Shown: positions 28,221 through 36,489 of the stretch, in pieces
How the letters are laid out: every line of letters starts with the position of its first letter
Numbering within the stretch: position 1 is the stretch's first letter
Source of the DNA: Synechococcus sp. SynAce01
GTDB taxonomy: Bacteria; Cyanobacteriota; Cyanobacteriia; PCC-6307; Cyanobiaceae
NCBI RefSeq assembly: GCF_001885215.1
Contig: NZ_CP018091.1
Coordinates: forward strand, 930,001-994,000
Direction: 5' to 3'
DNA: 64,000 bases
Notes under the pieces: generated by a model
What the model saw: only the letters and a program-made list of their open reading frames with translations
Databases searched by the model: none
What the model was told of the DNA's origin: nothing
Made by a program: the position numbers and the translations under genes

Positions 28221-28837
28221 TCCTCCAGCCGGCCGGCATTGATCCAGCCGGTGGCGATGGTTTTGCTGTGTTCCTCGCTTACCCGACCCCGGTGGATGTG
28301 CGACACCCCGGCAGGGAAAATCGCCAGCTTGCCCCGCTCCGCTTCCTCGTGGTGTCCCTGCCAATGGAACTCGGTGCCCCCCTCGGGCAGGGAGTTGCAG
28401 TAGAGAATCCAGGCCAGGACGCGGGCGTGGGGTTCGGTGGCTTCATCGCTGAGGGTCCAGTCGCAGTGCCACTGGCGAAAGCCTTCCCTAGGGGCATAGC
28501 GCTGCAGGTTGAAGATCGGGTTCACGAACAGGCTCTGCTCGGGGCAGCACTGGCGCAGCAGCGGCCTCTCCTTGAGGTATTGGCTGAGGCCGGCGTTCAC
28601 GCCGCGCAGGATCACCTCGGCTAAGGCGAAGGCCTCTGGATCGCTGCGGTCGATCTCCACCAGGCTGATGTCAGTGGACACCTTCGCGGGAAGGCTGGCT
28701 GACTCAGCTTCGGGACCAACCTCAGGGCCGAAGGCCACACCTGGGCGCTGCAGGTCGCTGCGGTGATCAAAAAAGGCCATCACCCCATCGGCCAGGGCCG
28801 TGAAGCCGTTGTTTTGATACGTGGCAATCAGGTTCAT
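28196..28837 (-). CDS. 2OG-Fe(II) oxygenase (prolyl-4-hydroxylase-like)
   Basis: 213 residues. The iron-binding triad of the family is visible as FRQWHCDWTLSD (H-x-D) and SHIHRGRVSEEHSKTIATGW (distal His, and the Arg/Lys region that holds 2-oxoglutarate). It may hydroxylate a protein or small molecule; the substrate is unknown. The 3' end overlaps bufC by 25 bp on the opposite strand. Its ATG overlaps the stop of the next gene upstream (28834), so these two minus-strand genes form an operon. A tie to the bufferin genes is possible only by position. Confidence 0.82.
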   Translation of the reverse strand: MNLIATYQNNGFTALADGVMAFFDHRSDLQRPGVAFGPEVGPEAESASLPAKVSTDISLVEIDRSDPEAFALAEVILRGVNAGLSQYLKERPLLRQCCPEQSLFVNPIFNLQRYAPREGFRQWHCDWTLSDEATEPHARVLAWILYCNSLPEGGTEFHWQGHHEEAERGKLAIFPAGVSHIHRGRVSEEHSKTIATGWINAGRLEDYVKRLAA

Positions 28838-29304
28838 GGATCGTCTCGCCAGGGCACAGCCACCAGGGCCTCCAGCTTCTGCCAGCGGCCGCGTTCACTC
28901 ACCCGGCCCTCCAGACCGGCGGCGGCCAGGGCTGCCGCCACCCGCTCGAGATCAAGGGGCTGGCCGTCGCCCGCTTCGGACGCCAGTGGCAGCACCAGCA
29001 CCTGGGGGTCGGCAGGGTCGGCCAGCAGCTTCAGGCCGAGGCCGTCGAGCTCACGCTCAAAGAACAGCCGCCGCATCCGACCCGCCAACGCAGGCCCCAG
29101 GGCGGCGGCGAAGCTTTCGAGGCCGCTGCGATCGCCGCTGCCGCCGCTGTTGAGGGCCAGCCAGATCATCAGCTTGGCCCAGCTCTCGGTGGTCCACAGG
29201 GGAGCGAAGCTGCCCCGGTGCTGGCGCACCAGCTCGGCAATGGCGAATTCGAACAGACCGGCCTGGAGGCTGGCGGCGGCGGGAACCGGCGGTGCAGGGG
29301 ACAT
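28834..29304 (-). CDS. Cyanobacterial hypothetical protein
   Basis: 156 residues from ATG 29304 (MSPAPPVPAAASLQAGLFEF). It contains FAIAELVRQHRGSFAPLWTTESWAK, ALNSGGSGDRSGLESFAAALG and RMRRLFFERELDGLG, suggesting a helical domain. No motif of known function is seen. It is translationally coupled to the downstream 2OG-Fe(II) oxygenase by an ATGA overlap, which hints at a joint role. Confidence 0.65.
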   Translation of the reverse strand: MSPAPPVPAAASLQAGLFEFAIAELVRQHRGSFAPLWTTESWAKLMIWLALNSGGSGDRSGLESFAAALGPALAGRMRRLFFERELDGLGLKLLADPADPQVLVLPLASEAGDGQPLDLERVAAALAAAGLEGRVSERGRWQKLEALVAVPWRDDP

Positions 29305-29387
29305 CAGCTCAACCAAGCATTTCGGATGAAGCGAGACTGACCCACCCATCGGGGGCCAAACTGTGAGGGCTTGAACCTGACAGACCC

Positions 29388-29645
29388 ATGGGCCTCGACC
29401 TCAACGATCCCGAACTGGAGTTCGCAGACCTGGTCTACGCCTACCAGAGCTGGGTCATGGCAGTGATCAATGACGAGAAGCTTGGCGGGGAGGAGAAACT
29501 GCTCACCGACGACATCGCCGAGGACGCCCTCAACGCCATGCGCTTCCTGCCCGGCGAAGTCACTTCCGCGATCGAAACCAGCCTCGCCCGGGTCTACGAC
29601 GTCGATGCCGACGAACTCGCCGACCTGCTGTTCCCTGAAGAATGA
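29388..29645 (+). CDS. Small acidic cyanobacterial protein
   Basis: 85 residues, strongly acidic: MGLDLNDPELEFADLVYAYQ, EEKLLTDDIAEDALNAMRF, VYDVDADELADLLFPEE. It looks like a conserved cyanobacterial protein of unknown function. The methyltransferase gene starts 41 bp downstream on the same strand. Confidence 0.72.
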   Translation: MGLDLNDPELEFADLVYAYQSWVMAVINDEKLGGEEKLLTDDIAEDALNAMRFLPGEVTSAIETSLARVYDVDADELADLLFPEE

Positions 29646-29685
29646 GCCGCAAGGGCTGAACGCCGAGCACGACCCATCCACGCCG

Positions 29686-30528
29686 ATGGCCGCTTCCCAG
29701 CCTGATTCGCAGGCCACCGGCACCTATGTGCTCGGCACCGACGCCGCCGAACAGCAGCGCCTGAGCCAGCAGCACGCGCTCTGGCTTTCCTCCGCCCAGG
29801 AAGCCTGGGGCAGGGCCGGTCTGGCGGCAGGTGAACGGGTGCTTGATCTGGGGGCAGGTCCGGGATTCGTCAGCCTGGAGCTCGCCCGCCAGGTGGGAGC
29901 CGGCGGCCGGGTTCTGGCCCTGGAGCTCAGCCCCTCCTACGGGGAGGCCGCCCGACGGGCGGCGGCCGAAGCGGGCCTGGCCCAGCTGGAAGTCCGCCGC
30001 CATGACCTCTGCTCTGATCCACTGCCGCAGGAGGGCTTCGACCTTGTCTGGTGCCGCTGGGTGGCGATGTTTCTGCCGTCGCTTGAGCCCCTGCTCGACC
30101 AGCTCGCCGCCACCTTGAAACCGGGGGCACGGGTGTTGTTTCACGAATACGTGCACTGGAGCACCTTCGGGCTCCACCCCGATGGCGACGCGGTCCGCCG
30201 TTTCGGTGCCGCCGCCCTGGCCAGTTTTCGTGCCGCCGGCGGCGATCCCGATGTGAACCGCCGGCTGCCGTCGCTGCTGGCGGCGCGGGGGTTCCGCATT
30301 GATGCCCTGCGGCCATTGCCGCTCCTGGGGAGCCCTGGGGATGCTGGGGATGCCGTGGCGAACTGGCTGGAGAGCTTCGTGGATGTCTATGGCCAGCAGC
30401 TGATCCGCCAGGGGTTCTGGACGCCAACCGCCGCCGCTGCCGCCAGCGCCGAGATCGCCGCGGCCAGCCAGGATCCCGGGGCTTACTGGATGGGGCCCAC
30501 GGTGATGGAACTTCAGGCGACACGATGA
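29686..30528 (+). CDS. SAM-dependent methyltransferase
   Basis: 280 residues, class I methyltransferase. The SAM-binding motif I is VLDLGAGPGFVSLELAR, followed by LALELSPSYGEAARR and the motif FDLVWCRWVAMFLPSL. The C-terminal part does not show a substrate signature I can name. ATG 29686 is used because the longer frame overlaps the preceding gene. It is followed by an SDR gene 31 bp away, so they may share a transcript. Confidence 0.85.
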   Translation: MAASQPDSQATGTYVLGTDAAEQQRLSQQHALWLSSAQEAWGRAGLAAGERVLDLGAGPGFVSLELARQVGAGGRVLALELSPSYGEAARRAAAEAGLAQLEVRRHDLCSDPLPQEGFDLVWCRWVAMFLPSLEPLLDQLAATLKPGARVLFHEYVHWSTFGLHPDGDAVRRFGAAALASFRAAGGDPDVNRRLPSLLAARGFRIDALRPLPLLGSPGDAGDAVANWLESFVDVYGQQLIRQGFWTPTAAAAASAEIAAASQDPGAYWMGPTVMELQATR

Positions 30529-30559
30529 AGGCCCTGACCTGTTAGCGCGCCACAAGCCG

Positions 30560-31468
30560 ATGCCCTGGACCACCGCCGACATCCCCGATCAGACCGGCCG
30601 GATCGCCCTGATCACTGGAGCCAACAGCGGGCTCGGGTTTGAATCGGCCCGGGCCCTGGCCGGCCATGGCGCCACCGTGGTGCTGGCCTGCCGCTCCCGC
30701 CGCAAGGGGGAGGCGGCCCGTGATGAGCTGCTGCCAGCCGCCACCGGCGGGCTGGAGGTGTTGATGCTCGATTTAGCCGACTTGGCCAGCGTGCGTGCCG
30801 GGGCCCGTTGGCTGGCCGAGCAATACGGTCGCCTCGACCTGCTGATCAACAACGCTGGTGTGATGGGCACGCCGCGGCAGCTCACCCACGATGGCTTCGA
30901 GCTGCAATTCGGCACCAACCACCTGGGCCACTTCGCCCTCACCACGGCCCTGTTGCCGCTGCTGGCCGAGCGGCCCGGAGCCCGGGTGGTCACGGTCACC
31001 TCAGGCGCCCAGTTCTTCGGTCGCCTCCCCTTCGATGACCTGATGGGCGAAAGCCACTACGACCGTTGGGCGGCCTACAGCCAGAGCAAGCTGGCCAACG
31101 TGATGTTCGCCCTCGAACTGCAGGAGCGGCTGCAGGCAGCCGGCAGCCCGGCGATCTCCCTGGCCGCCCACCCCGGCCTGGCCCGCACCAACCTGCAGCC
31201 GGCGTCAGTGGCCGCCAACGGCTCGAAGCTGGAGGGCCTGGCCTACCGGCTGATGGATCCCCTCTTCCAGAGCGCGGCGATGGGCGCCCTGCCCCAGCTC
31301 CATGCCGCCACAGCAGCGGAGGCCAAGGGCGGCGAGCACTTCGGCCCCGACCAACTGGGGGGAATGCGCGGCTGGCCGCGGGCCTGCCGGGTGGCACCAA
31401 AGGCCCTGAACGCAGAGACCCGCCGCCAGCTCTGGGAGGTCAGCGAAGCGCTCACGGCTGTTGGTTGA
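30560..31468 (+). CDS. Short-chain dehydrogenase/reductase
   Basis: 302 residues, NAD(P)-dependent SDR. The Rossmann motif is LITGANSGLGFESARAL, with NNAGVMGTP, the catalytic Ser in VTVTSGAQFFG and the YxxxK pair in YSQSKLANVMFALEL. It resembles the retinol-dehydrogenase/protochlorophyllide-reductase-like subgroup common in cyanobacteria; the substrate is unknown. Its gene follows the methyltransferase directly. Confidence 0.88.
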   Translation: MPWTTADIPDQTGRIALITGANSGLGFESARALAGHGATVVLACRSRRKGEAARDELLPAATGGLEVLMLDLADLASVRAGARWLAEQYGRLDLLINNAGVMGTPRQLTHDGFELQFGTNHLGHFALTTALLPLLAERPGARVVTVTSGAQFFGRLPFDDLMGESHYDRWAAYSQSKLANVMFALELQERLQAAGSPAISLAAHPGLARTNLQPASVAANGSKLEGLAYRLMDPLFQSAAMGALPQLHAATAAEAKGGEHFGPDQLGGMRGWPRACRVAPKALNAETRRQLWEVSEALTAVG

Positions 31469-31520
31469 GCAAGGGAGATGAACATGCCGAGGATCACCTT
31501 TGCAGAAAGCAAGCGGGCTG

Positions 31521-31544
31521 AGCCCTGTTGATCCATCAAGGGCT
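31521..31544 (+). terminator. Possible hairpin terminator after the SDR gene
   Basis: AGCCC and GGGCT flank an inner TTGAT/ATCAA pairing, giving a stem of about nine pairs with a 2-base bulge, 50 bases after the SDR stop. No T-run follows, so it is weak. Confidence 0.3.
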
Positions 31545-31973
31545 AACGCCTTGGCTGGCAATGGCTCACTGGAGAAGGGTTGGTTATCGGTTCAGGATTC
31601 GGATTGATAGCCATGCTTGGCCGTGGGCTGGGGTGCTGATCTCCAGCCGCTGATGCTTGCGCTCCCAGCGCATCGGGCGGAACCGCGGACCATGACAGCC
31701 AGCGCTCAGCCACCCTTCCGACGGGATCAGGGGAACAGGTCGTGATGGCCGGCTCCTGTCTTTTGGAGTCAGACATCGATGGACTGGCCACACGGTTCCG
31801 GATTGCTGTCGCGCTCCTCAGACCTGCCCAGAGAAGAGAGCAGAAGCAGGCTTGCCACAGCGGCGGCTCCGCTAGCGGCCCCTGCATTCAACCAAGCCTG
31901 TGAAGGGGTGGTCGCTTGGCGCCGTGTCGCCATCGGATACCGCCATACAAAATTCAGCCCGATAGATGTAGTA
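31545..31973 (+). other. Non-coding stretch before the zinc operon
   Basis: About 430 bp. The frames present on either strand are short and Arg/Pro/Ser-rich without domain-like character. The only structured signal is the Zur-type dyad at its right end. Confidence 0.5.
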
Positions 31974-31988
31974 TGAGAATCGTTCTCA
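31974..31988. promoter_or_regulatory. Zur box, perfect dyad, upstream of COG0523 operon
   Basis: TGAGAATCGTTCTCA: 6-bp arms around TCG, 19 bases before the ATG of the COG0523 gene. The same sequence recurs at 41550 and, with one change, at 40180, in front of other zinc genes, which supports Zur as the regulator. Confidence 0.85.
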
Positions 31989-32007
31989 GGCCGATGATCG
32001 CGATCTC

Positions 32008-33045
32008 ATGGTCCCTGTGCCCGTCACCGTGCTCACCGGCTTTCTCGGTGCCGGCAAGACCACGCTCCTCAACCACATTCTCAGCAACCAGAAGGGTGTG
32101 CGCAGTGCTGTATTAGTCAATGAATTCGGCGAGGTTGGCATCGACAACGAACTGGTGGTGACCACCAGCGACAACATGGTGGAGCTCAGTAACGGCTGCA
32201 TTTGTTGTTCAATCAACGGTGAGCTGCAAGAGGCGGTTCAGCGCGTTCTGGAGCGCCCTGATCCGCCGGATTTCATCGTGGTGGAGACCACCGGATTGGC
32301 CGATCCGCTACCGGTGGCCCTCACCTTCATGGCTGGTGAGTTTCGCGATTTGCTCCGTTTGGATTCGATCATCACCTTGATCGATGCCGAGCATTTTGAT
32401 GGCGCTTTTGTTGAGAAGAGCCCGATTGCCAGGGCTCAAGTTGTGTACGGCGACATCCTTGTACTCAACAAATGTGACCTTGTCGATGCCGAACGGCTAG
32501 TGGCCGTGGAGGCTCGCCTGAGGGAGATCAAGCCCGATGCCCGCATCCTGCATGCCAGCCATGGCGATGTGCCCCTGTCAATGCTGCTGAGTGTGGGCCT
32601 GTTCGAAACGGATCTATTGGTGGCGCTCCAAGACCAGGAAGCGCTCAGAAAGGATCACGACCACCACGTCCATCACGGCCAAGATCACCAACACAACCAC
32701 CATCAATCGCACGACCATGTGCACAACCACGCAGACGCCCACACGCCTGAGCTGGAGGGATTCCGTTCAGTGTCTCTAGCGGCAGATGCTCCCTTTGATC
32801 TACGCCGCTTTCAACACTTTCTCGACAAGCAGCTGCCGGCCAACGTGTTTCGAGCCAAGGGGGTGCTCTGGTTTCGCGAGAGCAACCGCCGCCACCTGTT
32901 TCACCTCTGCGGCAAACGCTTCACGATTGATGATTCCGACTGGCCGCAAGGCAGCCCTCGGCACACCAAGGTGGTAGCGATCGGCAAAGACATTGATCAG
33001 GCCGGCCTAAAGGCGCAGCTCGAGGCCTGTTTGGCAGAACGATGA
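32008..33045 (+). CDS. COG0523 (CobW/ZNG-type) GTPase, likely zinc metallochaperone, copy 1
   Basis: 345 residues. G1/Walker A GFLGAGKTT, the metal-binding CxCC motif in NGCICCSINGE, the ETTGLADP segment, NKCD for guanine specificity and a CobW C-terminal domain (FRAKGVLWFRESN). A His-rich loop (DHDHHVHHGQDHQHNHHQ) lies near residue 216. Zur-regulated members of this family are thought to hand zinc to client enzymes during starvation. A perfect Zur box lies just upstream. It overlaps the next gene by 4 bases and starts a five-gene operon. Confidence 0.92.
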   Translation: MVPVPVTVLTGFLGAGKTTLLNHILSNQKGVRSAVLVNEFGEVGIDNELVVTTSDNMVELSNGCICCSINGELQEAVQRVLERPDPPDFIVVETTGLADPLPVALTFMAGEFRDLLRLDSIITLIDAEHFDGAFVEKSPIARAQVVYGDILVLNKCDLVDAERLVAVEARLREIKPDARILHASHGDVPLSMLLSVGLFETDLLVALQDQEALRKDHDHHVHHGQDHQHNHHQSHDHVHNHADAHTPELEGFRSVSLAADAPFDLRRFQHFLDKQLPANVFRAKGVLWFRESNRRHLFHLCGKRFTIDDSDWPQGSPRHTKVVAIGKDIDQAGLKAQLEACLAER

Positions 33046-33827
33046 GCCAGATCCTGCTGATCTCCGGACCTCCAGGCTGTGGCAAGACGGCCTGGATCCT
33101 GAAACATTTTCAGGCCCACCTTGGGCCTTGCGGCTACCTCCGCCTTCCCGGATTTGCGGATGAAGGCCTGCAACACGCTGAGGATGGCGGCCTCGACCAG
33201 GCCTTTCTGTGCGATCAATGCCCGGAACTGATGGATCTCGCTGACCAAGACGTCAGCCTGGCTTCACACGCCACCAATCTGCTGGCCTGCCTTGAGATAC
33301 CACAGTTTCACCACCCAGCGGAGAGCGGATTGGCCGGGATCGATCGACGCCTGATCCCCCAGCTGGCGGCCCTGCAGCTGATGCCTCAGTGTCATCTGCA
33401 TTTTGGCCGTGATAACGAATTGCCCCAGCAGGACACCCTCGAATTCAGCGCTCTTGAGCACCACAGCCTGCCGCTCAATGGTGCGGTGTGGGATCCAGAC
33501 AGTCTGAGCAGCTTCTGGTTTGAGCTGGTGAATGGAGCCTACGGCGATATTTTCCGCGCCAAGGCCCATGTCAACCTGCCTGACGGCCGCGGCTTCCTGT
33601 TCAACTGGATCGTGAGCCAGGAGGGGTCCCAATTTCTACCCTTGCTGGAGCTGGAATCACCACATGGACGTCCAACGCGGTTGTCGCGATTGGTCGTGCA
33701 AGGGAAGCAACTTCAGCTGAACCAGATACAAAACACGATCAACGACTGCCTGCTCAGCGACGCGGCTCTGGAGCTGCAGCAGGGGCCCTTGCGCCAACAG
33801 CAACAACTGCCGACCCCATCGCCTTGA
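33042..33827 (+). CDS. P-loop protein, degenerate COG0523 relative
   Basis: 261 residues. A P-loop is intact (LLISGPPGCGKTAWI), and the end of the protein has a CobW_C-like stretch (DIFRAKAHVNLPDGRGFLF). In between, the CxCC motif and the NKxD guanine motif of COG0523 are absent; instead there is CDQCPELMD. The protein is therefore unlikely to be a normal GTP-dependent zinc chaperone. It overlaps both neighbours by 3-4 bases, so translation is coupled to the COG0523 protein, and partnering with it is a reasonable guess. Confidence 0.75.
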   Translation: MSQILLISGPPGCGKTAWILKHFQAHLGPCGYLRLPGFADEGLQHAEDGGLDQAFLCDQCPELMDLADQDVSLASHATNLLACLEIPQFHHPAESGLAGIDRRLIPQLAALQLMPQCHLHFGRDNELPQQDTLEFSALEHHSLPLNGAVWDPDSLSSFWFELVNGAYGDIFRAKAHVNLPDGRGFLFNWIVSQEGSQFLPLLELESPHGRPTRLSRLVVQGKQLQLNQIQNTINDCLLSDAALELQQGPLRQQQQLPTPSP

Positions 33828-33832
33828 CACCC

Positions 33833-34669
33833 ATGGCTATCGCCGTTCTCTCCTGCTTGCACGCCAACCTGGCCGCCGTGGAGGCGGTGTTGGCCGACAT
33901 TGATCAGTTGGGTCTTGACACCATCATCTGCCTGGGTGATCTGGTTGGCTATGGCCCCCAACCCAATGAGGTGGTGGAGCTGGTACGTGAGCGGGGCATT
34001 CCCAGCTGCCAGGGCTGCTGGGATGAGGACATCATCGAGGGGCTCGATGCCTGCGATTGCAGCTATCCCTCCCAACTGGCCGAACGACGTGGGCAGCTGG
34101 CACACCATTGGACAGCGTCCCAGCTCAAGGCTGAAAACCGAGACTTTCTGGCAGGCCTTCCTTTTTCGCTACGCCGTGGGCGCCTGTTGTTTGTGCATGG
34201 CAGCCCCAACAGTCAGCACGAATATCTCCTGCCTGACATGAATGCTTTCACGGCCCTGGAGCGAGTCGATTCTGCGGAGGCCGACACCTTGCTCTGTGGC
34301 CACACCCATCGCCCCTATGTGCGCAGGTTGAACCATGGCTCCATCCGGGTGCGGGTTCAGAAACCTGCTGGCGCCGCAACCTCAAGTTCCAATCTCGCGA
34401 GCAGCGAGCATCAGCTCGATCTACCGCTTCGCCGCCTCATCAATGCGGGGTCGGTAGGCGAACCACGGCACGGCAGCACCAAGGCCACGTACATCACTGT
34501 CGACGAAGACCATGACGCGGTAGAGATCCGTGAAGTGAGCTACGACGTGGAGCGCACCTGCCAGGCCATCCTGAATGCGGGACTTCCGCCCATCTTCTCT
34601 TGGCGGCTTCGCCATGGATTCGAGTACGCCGAGCGGGCCGACGACGCTGCTCACGTTTGTGAGCGTTGA
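33833..34669 (+). CDS. Metallophosphoesterase family protein with altered metal site
   Basis: 278 residues from ATG 33833 (TTG 33824 overlaps the previous stop). The calcineurin-like fold is evident: LSCLHANLAAVEAVL, CLGDLVGYGP, LLFVHGSPN and LCGHTHRPYV. Two metal ligands deviate from the family: the first Asp of D-x-H is Cys (S-C-L-H), and the GNHD motif reads GCWDED. GD, the third-site His and GHTH are intact. Activity could be altered or use different metals. It is third in the Zur-controlled operon. Confidence 0.82.
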   Translation: MAIAVLSCLHANLAAVEAVLADIDQLGLDTIICLGDLVGYGPQPNEVVELVRERGIPSCQGCWDEDIIEGLDACDCSYPSQLAERRGQLAHHWTASQLKAENRDFLAGLPFSLRRGRLLFVHGSPNSQHEYLLPDMNAFTALERVDSAEADTLLCGHTHRPYVRRLNHGSIRVRVQKPAGAATSSSNLASSEHQLDLPLRRLINAGSVGEPRHGSTKATYITVDEDHDAVEIREVSYDVERTCQAILNAGLPPIFSWRLRHGFEYAERADDAAHVCER

Positions 34670-35382
34670 TGGCGATGTGGGCACTTTTGAGTGGACTGCG
34701 CGGAAACCTGAAGGCCTATGAGGCCGTGCTCAGGGATCTTCGGCGTGAGCGAGTGAGCACTCTGTTCATTCTGGGCGATCTGGTGGGCCCTGACCCAAGC
34801 TGTCATGCCCTGCTGGAACGACTCCGGAACCCACGACGGGGGGAGTTGCAACCCCAGTGTGTCGTCGGCTGGTGGGATGAACAGCTCCTGGCGGAGTGGG
34901 GATACCGCGGGCGCAGCCGCGCCGATGGGTTGCGGGCGGCGCAAGGGGAGGCTGCCGTGGAATCACTGCTGAACGCGGTGGATCAAGCCGATATGGCCTG
35001 GCTGGCCAACCTGCCATTCGGCTTTAGGGAGCTTGACTGCGCCCTCCTGCACGGAAGCTCCGCCGATGTGAGCGACAGCCTCTCCAGCGACAGCTCACCA
35101 CTGTTACTGCTCGATCGCCTCACACGGATGGATGTCAATCGACTGTTCACCGGCCGAAGCGGGGAGCAATTCTGTGTGGAGCTCAGCGGCGGCCTCGATT
35201 CCAACCTCCAGCACCTCGCTGGCGTGGAGGAGCATCACCAATCCGTACCGGCCCGCAAGGTGATCGGCGTGGGCTGCGTGAACCCGGGCCCAACGGCAGG
35301 GCCCAGCACTTACTGCCTCTACAATCCCGGATCCGATCAGGTCTTTTTCCAGCAGGTCGTCGCTCAGCGAGGTTTTGCATGA
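34669..35382 (+). CDS. Metallophosphoesterase-fold pseudoenzyme
   Basis: 237 residues; ATG 34669 overlaps the previous stop. It aligns by eye with the preceding protein but has lost most ligands: LSGLRGNLKAYEAVL (D and H gone), LGDLVGPDP (kept), VVGWWDEQL in place of GNHD, CALLHGSSA (His kept) and LFTGRSGEQF in place of GHTH. It is very likely not a phosphoesterase. The C-terminal part is strand-rich with VNPGPTAGPSTY. Its tandem position suggests duplication followed by loss of metal sites, and a role as partner or regulator of its neighbour is possible. Confidence 0.72.
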   Translation: MAMWALLSGLRGNLKAYEAVLRDLRRERVSTLFILGDLVGPDPSCHALLERLRNPRRGELQPQCVVGWWDEQLLAEWGYRGRSRADGLRAAQGEAAVESLLNAVDQADMAWLANLPFGFRELDCALLHGSSADVSDSLSSDSSPLLLLDRLTRMDVNRLFTGRSGEQFCVELSGGLDSNLQHLAGVEEHHQSVPARKVIGVGCVNPGPTAGPSTYCLYNPGSDQVFFQQVVAQRGFA

Positions 35383-36130
35383 GCAGAGCCTTTGCTGGAG
35401 AGGTTGAACGGCTACGTCTCAATCTGGCGGGGCACCAGCTCACCGTCGTGCTGGAGCGCCGCGGACCAGCAGCCGCACCCCTTTGGCTGCTCCTACCTGC
35501 CCTGAGCACGGTTTCGAGCCGAAGCGAATGGCTGGCGTTTGTAGAGGCGGTCGGGGATCAACGCCAGCTGGTGAGCTTTGACTGGCTCGGTTTCGGTGAG
35601 AGTGATCGGCCGCCGATGGACTACGACGCATCGCTGCAGCGCTTCGTGCTCCAAGGCGTGTTGGACCATCTCGCTAGCCACCACTCCCAACCGGTCACGG
35701 TGGTTGCTGCCGGACACAGTGCCAGCCTGGCCCTCTCCCTGGCGGCGGAGTGCTCGAATCAGTGGCAAGGACTCATAGCGGTTGCACCGACCTGGCGCGG
35801 CCCCCTGCCCACCATGACTGGCTGGTCACCCCAGAGCTTTGGCTGGTTGCGACAGCTGCTGGCAGCGCCCTTGATCGGACCAGCGCTCTACTGGCTCAAT
35901 ACCAGCCGACCCGTGCTGCAGGTGATGCTGCGACGCCACGTGTGGATGAATCCTGCGCTGCTGACGCAGGCGCGAATATTTGAGCAGCAGAGCATCGCCC
36001 GTCAACCCGGTGCGCGCTACGCGAGTGCTGCGTTTGTCAGCGGTGGACTGGATGCCGCCACACATGGCAGGTGGTGGCGGCAACAGGCGACGTTGCTGAA
36101 GTGCCCTCTTCATGTCGTGCTGAGGTGGTC
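35379..36130 (+). pseudogene. Alpha/beta hydrolase, 5' part, cut by an IS element
   Basis: The frame encodes an alpha/beta hydrolase (LLLPALSTVSSRSEW, SFDWLGFGESDRPP, nucleophile elbow VVAAGHSASLAL). Its natural sequence ends at CPLHVVLRW, where the IS begins; the ORF then runs 18 codons into IS DNA and stops at 36185. The 3' part lies on the other side of the IS (37376-37545). The acid and His of the triad are therefore missing from this piece. It overlaps the previous gene by 4 bases and is the fifth gene of the Zur-controlled operon. Confidence 0.8.
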
Positions 36131-36201
36131 TGGCTTTTCTGGACAGGCCCCATCGTTAACCTCTGAGGCGGGGCACTGCCCTTGAAAAGGGGCTCCCAGC
36201 C

Positions 36202-36489
36202 ATGAGCAAACGCCGTACCCACAGCCCAGAGTTCAAGGCCAGAGTCGCCATGGAGGCGATCAGTGGCCGCAAGACGCTCCAGGAGATTGCCGCTGATCAC
36301 GCGATCCACCCGATCCAGGTGAGCCAGTGGAAGAAGCAGATGCTGGAGGGCGCCAGCGATCTGTTCACCCGAGGCAAGAAGAGCAACGCCAACGAGGAAG
36401 TACAGGCCAAGGAGGCGGAGCTGTTCCAGCAGATCGGTCGGCTCCAGATGGAACTGGAGTGGCTTAAAAAAAAGTCTCAGCTGCTGTGA
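36202..36489 (+). CDS. IS3-family OrfA
   Basis: 95 residues: helix-turn-helix transposase subunit with KRRTHSPEFKARVAMEAISG, LQEIAADHAIHPIQVSQWKK and a C-terminal leucine-zipper region (LFQQIGRLQMELEWLKKKSQ). It ends just after an A8 run at 36466-36473, the usual place for programmed frameshifting into orfB. Confidence 0.88.
   Translation: MSKRRTHSPEFKARVAMEAISGRKTLQEIAADHAIHPIQVSQWKKQMLEGASDLFTRGKKSNANEEVQAKEAELFQQIGRLQMELEWLKKKSQLL

Noticed and set aside
31543-31887. Minus-strand 114-codon frame before the zinc operon
   Set aside because: Composition is unlike a protein and no start signal is visible; treated as non-coding.
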